DNA of 37,144 nt, from NCBI GenBank assembly GCA_018670095.1, contig JABHRR010000062.1:1-37144 (forward strand). Reading direction: 5' to 3'. The notes under the pieces were generated by a model. The model saw nothing but the letters and a program-made list of their open reading frames with translations, was not told the origin of the DNA and did no database searches. Shown here piece by piece: positions 1 to 7,162 of the stretch (the first letter of the stretch is position 1; each line of letters begins with the position of its first letter). A program made the translations under genes and the position numbers. This DNA is from Candidatus Woesearchaeota archaeon (GTDB lineage: Archaea > Nanobdellota > Nanobdellia > Woesearchaeales > GW2011-AR9).

Positions 1-126
1 CGGTTCTCTACTAACAATTTCTTCACAAGTGATACCTTTATCGCTCGGTCCTTTAGATTCATAGATTAGCCCATAACCTATTAAAAGAATATCTAATCTT
101 TCTCCAGTTTTAACGTCAAATTTCAT
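1..126 (-). CDS. Partial unknown protein, N-terminal 42 residues
   Basis: This is the start of a minus-strand gene that runs off the left edge. The frame is open from an ATG at 126 to base 1 (begins MKFDVKTGERLD). A TATA-like box (acttataaac, minus strand) is centred about 29 nt before the ATG, which is the leaderless spacing seen across this window and is the reason for choosing this start. The frame stays open upstream to a stop, but no other Met lies in between. The fragment is too short for a family call. It is divergent from the TatD gene. Confidence 0.55.
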   Translation of the reverse strand, partial: MKFDVKTGERLDILLIGYGLIYESKGPSDKGITCEEIVSREP

Positions 127-150
127 TGGAGAAACGATTTCTTCAAGTGG

Positions 151-184
151 GTTTATAAGTGTTTCGCAGAGAAAGATTTAAAAC
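151..184. promoter_or_regulatory. Divergent TATA boxes for the edge gene and tatD
   Basis: Two TATA-like elements lie back to back. One (minus strand, acttataaac, 151-160) is about 29 nt from the edge-gene ATG at 126. The other (plus strand, gatttaaaac, 175-184) is about 28 nt from the TatD ATG at 207. Both spacings predict transcripts that start at or next to the start codon. Confidence 0.6.
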
Positions 185-206
185 AAATCAATCAATTCTC
201 TTAACT

Positions 207-998
207 ATGAAACTAGTAGATATTCATTGTCACTTGAACCAGAAATTATTTGAGAAAGACCTAGATGAAGTTATCAAAAGAGCGAAGAAAGTTGGAGTGA
301 AAGCAATTATTGCTTCCGGAACTAATCCGCTTGCTAACAAAGAGATATTGAAGTTAGCTGAAAAAGACGAAATCATCAAAGCCAGTTTAGGATTACATCC
401 GATTGATGCTCTCGGTTTATCAGAAGGAGAAACTGGGATCTCTAAACCAGAAGGAAAAATAGATTTAGAAAAAGAGTTTGAATTTATTGAAAAGAATAAA
501 GATAACATTGTTGCCATTGGTGAAATTGGTTTAGATTACCATTGGGATAAAGAACATCATGATGAACAGAAAGAAATTTTTAGAAAAGTGTTACAATTAG
601 CTGTTAAAATTAAAAAGCCAGTAGTGATTCATACTTGGGCAGCAGAAGAAGATTGTATTAATATTCTTGAGGAAGAAATTCAGGATAAAGTTCCAGTAGT
701 GTTACATTGTTTTGGCGGCAGAAAATCATTAGCTACTAAAGCAATAGAATTAGGTTATTATTTCTCAGTTCCGCCATCAACAGTAAGAACTGGAAACTTT
801 AACACTCTTATTAAAAAAGTTCCAATTAAACAATTATTAACGGAAACAGATGCCCCTTGGCAAAGTTTGCTTAAAGGCGAGAGATGTGAACCGGCTCATG
901 TTTTAGAAACTGTAAAGAAGATCGCTGAGATTAAAGATATTTCTGTAGAAGAAGCGGCTGAACAAATTTGGAATAATTACGAGTCTGTTTTCGGTTAG
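207..998 (+). CDS. tatD: TatD-family metal-dependent hydrolase/DNase
   Basis: A 263-aa TIM-barrel amidohydrolase-superfamily protein of usual TatD length. The metal ligands are all visible: HCH near residues 7-9, E106 in GEIGLDYHW, H142 in IHTW, H167 in LHCFG and D215 in TETDAP. TatD proteins are cytoplasmic metal-dependent nucleases acting on DNA 3' ends or on damaged or RNA substrates; the exact substrate here is unknown. The ORF track starts at 159, but the ATG at 207 begins directly with the HCH strand (MKLVDIHCH) and lies 28 nt after a TATA box, so 207 is preferred. It appears to be a single-gene unit and converges on the next gene 22 bp away. Confidence 0.9.
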   Translation: MKLVDIHCHLNQKLFEKDLDEVIKRAKKVGVKAIIASGTNPLANKEILKLAEKDEIIKASLGLHPIDALGLSEGETGISKPEGKIDLEKEFEFIEKNKDNIVAIGEIGLDYHWDKEHHDEQKEIFRKVLQLAVKIKKPVVIHTWAAEEDCINILEEEIQDKVPVVLHCFGGRKSLATKAIELGYYFSVPPSTVRTGNFNTLIKKVPIKQLLTETDAPWQSLLKGERCEPAHVLETVKKIAEIKDISVEEAAEQIWNNYESVFG

Positions 999-1020
999 TT
1001 ATTAGTTAAAATTAATTATT

Positions 1021-1701
1021 CTAAAATCCTTGCATTATAGCTGAAGTAAGTAAATCAATTATTAACCATAAAACAAAGAATAATGTGGGGAACAGTAAAT
1101 ACCATAAAAATGTTTTATATTCTTTACTTTTAATAATAGAAATGATTACAAAAATATTACAACACAGATAAAACAACATTGCGGCAAGAACAGGATTCAT
1201 ACTAGGTGAAAAAATATTTATTAAATCTGCATATCCCCCGGGAGAGAAATTTTGGTTTGAAAACTCTGACAATTGTGCAGAAAGATTTTGTAATATTTTT
1301 AATGAAGTGATAATCATAATTAAAGAAAATCCAGGAGAAAATATTCCTAAAATAGCACCAAATCGTTCCGTAGCATTTAACTTTTGTTTAAGATGATAAA
1401 TAAAATAACCAATTCCTGTTCCAGATAAAATCATTAAAAAATATCCGATGATTAGGCCAGCTGATGACGAAAACAGAAGTACTATTGTTGTTAATATCAA
1501 AGATATAAGACCAAGACCAACTAATAATGTAAACGAAATTGAAAAAGGAGTTTCTTGACTTTTTTCTTTCAATGAACTAAAAGCTTCCTGAATGTCTTGA
1601 GCAGAATATTTCTGTTTTAGAAGAATTTTTGTTAAAGATTGTTCCGAATGTCCCTGAGCTTCCTCTGATTTTATCCAATTTATTAATTCTGGGTTCACCA
1701 T
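1021..1701 (-). CDS. Multi-pass membrane protein with N-terminal helical domain
   Basis: A 226-aa protein of unrecognised family. Residues 1-45 form a soluble helical segment (INWIKSEEAQGHSEQSL... then AQDIQEAF) that resembles the short helical N-terminal modules often seen on small archaeal membrane proteins. About five hydrophobic stretches follow, at roughly 55-75, 80-105, 117-137, 170-193 and 198-222. There is no signal peptide and no catalytic motif. The ATG at 1701 has a TATA-like element (tttaaa) about 30 nt upstream, supporting the start. The function is unknown; an integral membrane location is a safe inference. Confidence 0.75.
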   Translation of the reverse strand: MVNPELINWIKSEEAQGHSEQSLTKILLKQKYSAQDIQEAFSSLKEKSQETPFSISFTLLVGLGLISLILTTIVLLFSSSAGLIIGYFLMILSGTGIGYFIYHLKQKLNATERFGAILGIFSPGFSLIMIITSLKILQNLSAQLSEFSNQNFSPGGYADLINIFSPSMNPVLAAMLFYLCCNIFVIISIIKSKEYKTFLWYLLFPTLFFVLWLIIDLLTSAIMQGF

Positions 1702-1757
1702 CTTTTATGAATTAGTAATACTTGTTTACTTTTAAATGTTATCCCCAGATCTACACC

Positions 1758-1852
1758 CACTGGTCAACTTGATTTGTCCAGTGCGAGAAGAGTTAATTCT
1801 TATAAATTATACAGAGAGAAGAGTTTTCTATAGCCACTGGACACACTGGTCA
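1758..1852. repeat. Cluster of four CACTGGWCA 9-mers
   Basis: Four copies of CACTGG[AT]CA occur within 95 bp of otherwise AT-rich sequence. They are at 1758-1766 (plus), 1775-1783 (minus, read as tgtccagtg), 1835-1843 (plus) and 1844-1852 (plus, directly abutting). The first pair can fold into a 10-bp hairpin with one mismatch and a 6-nt loop. The clusters bracket a TATA-like box (ttataaatta, about 1800-1809) and lie just upstream of the TATA box of the 40-aa ORF. They could be operator sites or a structured RNA element. No known motif is recognised. Confidence 0.6.
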
Positions 1853-1865
1853 GGTATGGGTAGAG

Positions 1866-1873
1866 AATATAAA
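1866..1873 (+). promoter_or_regulatory. TATA box of the 40-aa ORF
   Basis: The element aatataaa is centred about 27 nt upstream of the ATG at 1896. It matches the leaderless spacing used by other genes here and is the main support for the short ORF. Confidence 0.5.
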
Positions 1874-1895
1874 GGGGTTGTTCTACTAGGATGTT

Positions 1896-2018
1896 ATGAA
1901 AAAAGTAAAATTGTTTAGAAAAGGAAGATTAGTTGGATTAGTACAAGAAGATTTTCATCAAGAGAAAAAGAAAGTTAATTTATTGTGGGAAAATTTAGGA
2001 ATTAACAATTTATACTAA
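1896..2018 (+). CDS. Short 40-aa basic protein (not in ORF track)
   Basis: An ATG at 1896 opens a 40-aa frame ending in TAA at 2016-2018. The peptide begins MKKVKLFRKGRLVGL and is Lys/Arg-rich in its first half. Support comes from a TATA box about 27 nt upstream, codon use like its neighbours, and a stop only 3 bp from the stop of the convergent zinc-ribbon gene, which matches the packing elsewhere in the window. It overlaps the 3' end of a longer tracked ORF (1736-1918) in another frame; that ORF is judged spurious. The family and function are not recognised. Confidence 0.45.
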   Translation: MKKVKLFRKGRLVGLVQEDFHQEKKKVNLLWENLGINNLY

Positions 2019-2021
2019 GAA

Positions 2022-2405
2022 CTACAATAAACTAAAAGTATTAACTCGCGGAATATCTTCGTTACAGAAAGGGCAAGTTGATGGTTTCTTCCGAAAAGGA
2101 TCATATTTGAAAGAATATTTACATCCTCGACAAATGCATTCAATGTGATCAGTACCAGGAATTCTTCTGAACTGTGGTTTCTCTTTTTCTCTCATTCGCT
2201 GATGTTTCTCTAAATAATCATCTTCGATATCCCAACCAGGCGGTTTTACAGGCTTTTCTAACTTCGCTTTCTCTTTTTCCTGTTGCATCTGGGTCTTACC
2301 ACGAAAACAGTCTGGACAAACCATCATTCTCAGCTTATAATGCAACTGAAACTGTTCTGCGGGAACTTCTTTATTACAATTTCTGCATTTAGCTTTAATG
2401 ATCAT
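2022..2405 (-). CDS. Double zinc-ribbon protein
   Basis: A 127-aa protein with two likely Zn-binding ribbons. The N-terminal one uses C7/C10 and C30/C33, the C-terminal one C92/C95 and C111/C114. A Lys/Glu-rich linker (about 40-80) joins them. This layout is typical of small archaeal nucleic-acid-binding or adaptor proteins, but no specific family is recognised. The ATG at 2405 has a TATA-like box (tataaaaa, minus strand) near 2435, giving leaderless spacing of about 30 nt. It converges on the 40-aa ORF with a 3-bp gap. Confidence 0.75.
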   Translation of the reverse strand: MIIKAKCRNCNKEVPAEQFQLHYKLRMMVCPDCFRGKTQMQQEKEKAKLEKPVKPPGWDIEDDYLEKHQRMREKEKPQFRRIPGTDHIECICRGCKYSFKYDPFRKKPSTCPFCNEDIPRVNTFSLL

Positions 2406-2521
2406 TGTATTATAAGAGAAAAATTAATTGTTTTTATAGTTTTTGCTTGTTGAGAAGGTATGAAAAAAATCTAAGAAATAACAGTAAACTTTAAATAGTT
2501 TATACACCCCGTAGTAACAAC

Positions 2522-3199
2522 ATGGGGATATCACAACAACAATTAATGAAATTAACGGGACGACACTTGAATTTTAAATCAAAACCAGAAAATTTAGTTC
2601 TTGCTACAACTACAGATGATGTAAGTTTAAGAGAAACTCTTGAAGGAAAAGCAAGAAAGCCGTATGAATGGTTCCAAATTTTTGATCAAAATGATCAACC
2701 AATTGTTGTTGATGGCAAGGAAGTTGTTATGTATAGAAAAGAATGTCACGGTGATGATAGAATTAGGGGCGTTTATCATAGAGGAGCAAACGCTTTTATT
2801 GTGAGTCCAGATCATAAACTACTTGTTCCTATTCGATCATCTGATAAAGATTTATATCCTTCTATGGGAGATGTTAGTGTCTCAGAACATGTTAATGTTA
2901 GAGAAACTTACTTTGATTCTACATTGAGGGGGTTTCATGAAGAACAAGGAGTAGATATTGATTCAAGACAATTGAGATTAATAATGAAACTTCCGATGAA
3001 TGATTCTGATCAATCAGAAATGTGCGAATATTATGTCTTTGCTCACAATGGAGAGACATACAAAATATCTGATGAAACAGCTTCGCAAAGGTGGGTTAAT
3101 TTGAAATCATTAGTTGGAAAAAATATTGGAAAAGAATTAAATTTTAGACCAGACCACCTACCTGCTTTAGAAAGGTTTGTAGCAGATTATGAATTTTAA
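2522..3199 (+). CDS. Nudix-fold hydrolase-like protein with atypical box
   Basis: A 225-aa protein. An N-terminal part (1-75) precedes a Nudix-like core. The core contains the GVYHRGANAFIV strand, a VPIRSSDKD segment and a helix E128-x7-R136-G-F-H-E140-E141-Q-G143-V, which fits the Nudix signature except that the usual Glu after Arg is Gly and the leading Gly is missing. The overall pattern recalls isopentenyl-diphosphate-isomerase-like Nudix proteins, which also deviate at these positions. Hydrolysis of a nucleoside diphosphate derivative is possible but unproven. The TATA box (ctttaaata) is about 29 nt before the ATG. It is a monocistronic unit followed by T-rich sequence. Confidence 0.7.
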   Translation: MGISQQQLMKLTGRHLNFKSKPENLVLATTTDDVSLRETLEGKARKPYEWFQIFDQNDQPIVVDGKEVVMYRKECHGDDRIRGVYHRGANAFIVSPDHKLLVPIRSSDKDLYPSMGDVSVSEHVNVRETYFDSTLRGFHEEQGVDIDSRQLRLIMKLPMNDSDQSEMCEYYVFAHNGETYKISDETASQRWVNLKSLVGKNIGKELNFRPDHLPALERFVADYEF

Positions 3200-3241
3200 T
3201 TTTTTTGCCTTTCTTTATTTTATAGCTTTTTTCTTGATTTT
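3200..3241 (+). terminator. T-rich terminator after the Nudix gene
   Basis: Immediately after the stop codon there are two oligo-T runs (ttttttt and cttttttcttgatttt) without a stable hairpin. This is the type of U-rich signal at which archaeal RNA polymerase terminates. Confidence 0.45.
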
Positions 3242-3255
3242 AATTATCAAGTATA

Positions 3256-4500
3256 TCAAACAACTTTAAGATCTTTAACTTTACTCACTTTCTCTTTGAA
3301 ATATTTATCTTTCAACAAATTCTTAACAAACTTCTCTAATTCAGGAAATTCAACTTTATCTATGGAAAAGATTCTACCATGTTTCTCAAAAGTATCTTTA
3401 TTTTTCTTCTTGAACGCTTTAACTGCATTTTCCATTTTTAATGGCGGGCCTTGTCGATCCTCAACATCAGGCAAACGTAATTGTTTAAGAATAAAATAAA
3501 ATACTGCTTTCTTTTGCTGATCCCAATCCCAACCAAACTTTTTTACTTCAAACGGAGCCAATTCTTTTTTAAGAAAATTGAAAGCTTTCAATAACCTCAT
3601 CCCAATAACATCTTCTTTACCAGACGAAGCTTCAATGGTAATAAAAACCAAGTTACGTTTTGTTTTCTTATTTAATTTAGCAAAACTAATTTCTTTCTTT
3701 TCATAAAATTCTTCAGTAGGATTATCTAAATATTTACGAGCAACTTTTTTCAAAAGCATAAATTTTTCTTGTGATAAAGCAGCAGCCGCATTTCTGGATT
3801 TGTCAACAGGATCAATAACAATGATTGCAGAATTTAGTTTAGATTTATTTAATTCAAAGAAAACATCTTTTTTGTGATAATATTTCTCAAAGTCAATAAC
3901 TTCATTTAAACGCATGTGAATAATTGCTTTTAAGAATTTATTGAACGAACCGAAATTAGCAACCAAAATTTCTAACACATAACCAGAAAATCCTGAGATA
4001 TAAGATTCTGCTCCGTACAGATCGTTTGCTCTACAGAATTGTTTAGCCAAACGAATATCATCTTTAAGTTTCTTAGTATGTTTATTCACCCATAACGCAT
4101 GCAAAGGAGAGATGTCAGTTATGTTTAGGGCTTGTTTTGATTTAGTAATTTTTATAATCGGCACAACTTCAAAATGATAGGTCTCATAAATAAACTGGAA
4201 ATAATCTCTGCTGCCATGAATAGTATTAAATTTAATTTTAGGAAAAGCTTTCTTTAACGATTGTTTTAGTAAATCTGAGAGTTCTGAGGATTGATCTTTA
4301 TATTTCTTAAAATCATACTGAACAAAAATATCAATGTCATGGTTTCCAGAAAGCCAAGTATCTTTTGCTCCAGAACCGCCCAAGATTGATTTCGCATTGC
4401 TTAGTTTAGAATCTAATTTCTTGATGAAAGTATTAATTACTTTTTTAACTTTAACTTGTTCGGCTGTACTAGGTTTGATTACTTTAAGTACTTCTTGCAT
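3256..4500 (-). CDS. cca: Archaeal (class I) CCA-adding tRNA nucleotidyltransferase
   Basis: A 414-aa enzyme that adds or repairs the 3' CCA of tRNAs, using CTP and ATP without a template. The nucleotidyltransferase signature is clear: LGGSGAKDTWLSG with GS at 42-43, followed by D55-I-D57 as metal ligands. A third acidic position (HFEVVP, near residue 113) carries Glu where Asp is usual in archaeal enzymes. The rest fits the archaeal central, body and tail domains, and the length is close to the usual 430-450 aa. The tRNA-iMet gene in this window does not encode CCA, so the enzyme is needed for it. It is transcribed alone, upstream of and divergent in timing from the DedA-like gene on the same strand. 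Confidence 0.93.
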   Translation of the reverse strand: MQEVLKVIKPSTAEQVKVKKVINTFIKKLDSKLSNAKSILGGSGAKDTWLSGNHDIDIFVQYDFKKYKDQSSELSDLLKQSLKKAFPKIKFNTIHGSRDYFQFIYETYHFEVVPIIKITKSKQALNITDISPLHALWVNKHTKKLKDDIRLAKQFCRANDLYGAESYISGFSGYVLEILVANFGSFNKFLKAIIHMRLNEVIDFEKYYHKKDVFFELNKSKLNSAIIVIDPVDKSRNAAAALSQEKFMLLKKVARKYLDNPTEEFYEKKEISFAKLNKKTKRNLVFITIEASSGKEDVIGMRLLKAFNFLKKELAPFEVKKFGWDWDQQKKAVFYFILKQLRLPDVEDRQGPPLKMENAVKAFKKKNKDTFEKHGRIFSIDKVEFPELEKFVKNLLKDKYFKEKVSKVKDLKVV

Positions 4501-4539
4501 AGGTGTAGGAATGTTTGTGATTATATTAATGTTTTTGTT

Positions 4540-5268
4540 TCAAATCTTTTTAAATTCTTTTTCTAATAACTTTTCTTCTTTTTCCAAGAGATGTAATTCT
4601 TTAATTAAGAACTTCTTAATCTGATTCTTGAAGATTAATAGTAATAATAACAAACTAACTACAATAGTAATCAGAATCATAGTAACACTTACTTCTCCCG
4701 TAGCTAATTCTGAACCAAAATAAGTTAAAATAACCATCTGTAGAATAAAGCCAAAAGTAGAAACCCAATTGAAATCTCTTAGTTTAATTGAAGTTAAACC
4801 AGCCATAAAGCTAACTAAATCGTTTGGGAAAATTGGTGCAACTCTAGCCAGAAACAAAGCCCACCTCTTTTTCTGTTTAAAGAAAATGTGGAAATGAACC
4901 ATCTCTTTTTTACCAAACAATTTCAAAGCAAGTTCTTTACCATACTTTCTCCCTACTAAGAAAATGATCATCGAACCGAAAAAGGCACCAATTAAACTGT
5001 ATACTAAACCTAAAACTGGGCCGAAAACAAAACCAGCCACAATAGTAGTTATTTGTGATGGAATAATGGAAATAGTAGTTTGAAATGTTTGTAAAAGAAT
5101 TATCGCAATTGGAGCTAAGATTCCGAAGCTAAGAATTAAAGATTTTAATAATTCCGGGTTAGCTAAATAGTATTGGACAACTTTTGATTCTGTCATCAAA
5201 TAATAAAGTAAAATAGCTAAAATTAGGAGTAAGAAATACTTTAATTTATGAGGCCCCTTTTTCATCAT
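4540..5268 (-). CDS. DedA/TVP38 (VTT-domain) membrane protein
   Basis: A 242-aa integral membrane protein of the SNARE-associated/VTT family, with about six hydrophobic segments. The hallmark region runs from the re-entrant Gly-rich segment (VAGFVFGPVLGLVYSLIGA) to the ARVAPIFPNDLVSFMAGL motif at about 140-158, containing the conserved Arg and Pro residues. Family members are lipid scramblases or transporters important for envelope homeostasis; the substrate here is unknown. The first ATG of the MM pair (5268) is 28 nt from a TATA box (atttataaat), so it is preferred. The tail is Lys/Glu-rich. Its promoter is divergent from the next gene. Confidence 0.85.
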   Translation of the reverse strand: MMKKGPHKLKYFLLLILAILLYYLMTESKVVQYYLANPELLKSLILSFGILAPIAIILLQTFQTTISIIPSQITTIVAGFVFGPVLGLVYSLIGAFFGSMIIFLVGRKYGKELALKLFGKKEMVHFHIFFKQKKRWALFLARVAPIFPNDLVSFMAGLTSIKLRDFNWVSTFGFILQMVILTYFGSELATGEVSVTMILITIVVSLLLLLLIFKNQIKKFLIKELHLLEKEEKLLEKEFKKI

Positions 5269-5289
5269 ACTATTAGTAAACAGCTTTTA

Positions 5290-5321
5290 TTTATAAATTT
5301 TGTTTTAGAAAGGTTTAATTA
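5290..5321. promoter_or_regulatory. Divergent TATA boxes, DedA-like gene and 142-aa gene
   Basis: The minus-strand box aaatttataaat (centre about 5296) is 28 nt from the ATG at 5268. The plus-strand box gtttaatta (centre about 5317) is 27-28 nt from the ATG at 5344. Both genes are therefore predicted to be leaderless. Confidence 0.55.
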
Positions 5322-5343
5322 TGACTAAACATTTCTTTTACTT

Positions 5344-5772
5344 ATGAAACTTAAATTAAACTATTCAGTAAAATTTTATTGGGGAGCAATACTGATTATA
5401 GCTAGTTTTGTGTTTGGATTGATTACCAAATTTCTTTTTTTCTATCCAACCACTAATCAAAATACTAGATTATCTATGGTAGTAATTTATATTATCACTT
5501 GGCCAATGTTATTTCTGGGTGTTTATTGGATGGGTAAAGATTATGCAGAAAGTTTACAGAAATATATGCGGTACAGATATTACCACAAATATGTTAAAGT
5601 AAGAACAAAGAAAGCCTATCATGCTACTAAAGAAAGAACAAGAAAGATAAGAACTAAAACCAAAGAACGAACAACAAAAATAAGAGCTCAAGCGAAGGAA
5701 AGATCAAACACATTTAAAGCAAAAACTAAAGTAAGAACAGATCAAATTAAAAACAGATTAAAAAGAAAATAA
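5344..5772 (+). CDS. Two-TM protein with basic 11-residue repeat tail
   Basis: A 142-aa protein of unknown family. Two hydrophobic segments (about 12-34 and 45-64) anchor it in the membrane. From residue 85 to 139 there are five 11-residue units of the type K-[EV]-R-T-x-K-I-R-x-x-[TA], for example KERTTKIRAQA and KERSNTFKAKT. The tail ends RLKRK and is strongly positive. Hendecad repeats usually make long amphipathic or coiled helices that bind membranes, acidic proteins or nucleic acid. A membrane-tethered DNA- or RNA-binding arm is one possibility, but this is inference. The start is supported by a TATA box 28 nt upstream. Confidence 0.7.
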   Translation: MKLKLNYSVKFYWGAILIIASFVFGLITKFLFFYPTTNQNTRLSMVVIYIITWPMLFLGVYWMGKDYAESLQKYMRYRYYHKYVKVRTKKAYHATKERTRKIRTKTKERTTKIRAQAKERSNTFKAKTKVRTDQIKNRLKRK

Positions 5773-5783
5773 AAAGAAAAAAA

Positions 5784-5993
5784 TTATTTACACATTTTAT
5801 TATGGAGCATTAAAATAATTCCTTTTAAAATTATAATTCCTCCAATAAAAACTCCCCAGGTAAACCAACTATACATTGCATTAAGTAATACTAAGATACC
5901 TAAAACAATTAACATCCCACCATAACAACCCATATGACAACTAGTAGAACAAGTTGGTACACTTTTAATTCTTTTTTTTGCTATTTGAATCAC
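5784..5993 (-). CDS. Small Cys-rich two-TM protein, GTG start
   Basis: A 69-aa protein of unknown function. A short N-terminal region carries four Cys/His positions (CSTSCHMGCYGG), then two hydrophobic segments (about 26-42 and 46-62), and a final Cys (KMCK). The tracked start is GTG at 5993. The sequence around it, AGAGGTGATTC, is also a good Shine-Dalgarno match, so translation might really begin a few codons later at a weak codon. A TATA-like box (atttaaata, minus strand, 6022-6030) is about 33 nt upstream. The Cys cluster suggests metal binding or disulfides near the membrane face. Confidence 0.6.
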   Translation of the reverse strand: MIQIAKKRIKSVPTCSTSCHMGCYGGMLIVLGILVLLNAMYSWFTWGVFIGGIIILKGIILMLHNKMCK

Positions 5994-6100
5994 CTCTTTT
6001 GTTAGAATTAAAGTTTTAGGGTATTTAAATCTTACTAAAATAAATACTATTGTTGGAAGACAATAAAATATATATACTCTATATAAAAAGTGAAGCGTTC

Positions 6101-6898
6101 ATGAAAAAATTAACAGAGATTGTTGATAGTTGTAAAAAATATTGGCAATTAGGTAAGGATCGAGGAGAACTTGCCCGTAAAAAGAAAGGGCATGATGGTT
6201 ATTTCTCAAGACACATTAATAGAAAAATATCTGCGCCAATAGCGGCATTACTATATGAAGCCAATTCTAATATTAATCCAAATTCAATTACTGTAGTATC
6301 TTCAGCAATTGGAGTAGTTGGAGCAGGAGTATTAATTCTTAGCGGAGGTGATCCAGCTTATGCAATCATCGGCGCATCACTAGTTCAGACATCAAGTATT
6401 GCTGACGGAATTGATGGTGATTATTCTCGTTATTTACCAAAAGAAAAACGTAGTGATCAAGAAAGAGAATTTGGTGGTCATCTTGATACAATGTTTGACA
6501 GAGTTGTTGATAGTACTGCAATTTATGGAGCAGGAGAATATTTAGATGCGGTATTCCCCGGAAATAATTGGGCCAAACCATTGTCGTACACAATGATGTT
6601 TCTATCGCAATTATCACCTTTTTCTGGCCATCATGTTAAAGAAGTGTATAATAAATTCAAGAAAAAAGGAATTAAAAAAAGTAAAGCTATTAAGTATATG
6701 CCTGCAGCCAGGGATTACCGTATCTTTGCATTATTCTGTGGTGGTGTAGGAGAGGGAATAAGTTATTTTGTTCCAGAGATGCAAGGCATTCCGATGACGG
6801 CAGCATTAACAGTATCAACGATAACTCACTCAGTAAAAATAATTGATAGAAGTCTAATTCTTAAAAAAGATCTTTACAATATTCCAAAAAAGAAATAA
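6101..6898 (+). CDS. CDP-alcohol phosphatidyltransferase family protein
   Basis: A 265-aa membrane enzyme. The family signature D-x2-D-G-x2-A-R...G-x3-D-x3-D is visible as D102-G-I-D105-G-D-Y-S-R110 ... G125-G-H-L-D129-T-M-F-D133, with Ser for Ala and a longer spacer (about 14 residues) than the usual 8-9. Such enzymes transfer a phospho-alcohol from a CDP-activated donor, usually in phospholipid synthesis; the acceptor here cannot be told. The hydrophobic segments are typical. The ORF track begins at a TTG (6050); the ATG at 6101 is preferred because an ATATATA-type box lies about 28-30 nt before it. It converges on the Dph2 fragment with a 3-bp gap. Confidence 0.82.
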   Translation: MKKLTEIVDSCKKYWQLGKDRGELARKKKGHDGYFSRHINRKISAPIAALLYEANSNINPNSITVVSSAIGVVGAGVLILSGGDPAYAIIGASLVQTSSIADGIDGDYSRYLPKEKRSDQEREFGGHLDTMFDRVVDSTAIYGAGEYLDAVFPGNNWAKPLSYTMMFLSQLSPFSGHHVKEVYNKFKKKGIKKSKAIKYMPAARDYRIFALFCGGVGEGISYFVPEMQGIPMTAALTVSTITHSVKIIDRSLILKKDLYNIPKKK

Positions 6899-6901
6899 TT
6901 C

Positions 6902-7162
6902 TTAACGCCATTCACTATGGCCAAACTGCACTAACAAATCAAAATCTTTCACATTAGGAACATCACAAGAACCATAACAAGAACCTGCCCAAAATGTTAA
7001 TTTTACGTTAGGAAATTTTTCTTTTACTAACTCTTGAATTTCTTTTGCTTTTGGTTTTAATCCGTCTGGTAATTGTACCAAAACAGTTTCGGCTTTACTT
7101 TTAGAAATAGCAGAATTTAATTTATCCAACTCTAAATTTAAAGAAAGATCAGTCTTCGTCAT
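6902..7162 (-). CDS. dph2: Single-domain Dph2-like protein (truncated)
   Basis: An 86-aa protein matching only the N-terminal third of diphthamide synthase Dph2. It shows the VLVQLPDGLK strand-loop, the Cys-bearing GSCYGSCDVP segment that carries the first iron-sulfur ligand, and the VQFGHSEW end of domain 1. Full archaeal Dph2 is about 330 aa with three similar domains and three Cys ligands for a radical-SAM-like 4Fe-4S cluster. Here the frame stops directly after GHSEWR, and the convergent gene begins 3 bp later, so the other two domains are absent rather than frameshifted. It overlaps the end of spt5 by 14 nt and is probably co-transcribed. It may be a remnant, or an independent one-domain protein that assembles as a multimer. 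Confidence 0.72.
   Translation of the reverse strand: MTKTDLSLNLELDKLNSAISKSKAETVLVQLPDGLKPKAKEIQELVKEKFPNVKLTFWAGSCYGSCDVPNVKDFDLLVQFGHSEWR

Noticed and set aside
230-517. 95-aa minus-strand ORF inside tatD
   Set aside because: Antisense to a clearly recognised gene, with Ser/Phe-rich shadow composition.
873-876. IDTD at residues 873-876 of the 1173-aa protein read as polymerase motif C (position given in residues)
   Set aside because: The surrounding pattern (VYGIDTDEFERKF) is helical and precedes the strand-turn-strand region where motif C should be; the better aligned segment (LIHSQNNVLYL) has lost the aspartates.
1736-1918. 60-aa plus-strand ORF from the track
   Set aside because: It has no TATA box at the expected distance, reads through the repeat cluster, and overlaps the better supported 40-aa ORF in another frame.
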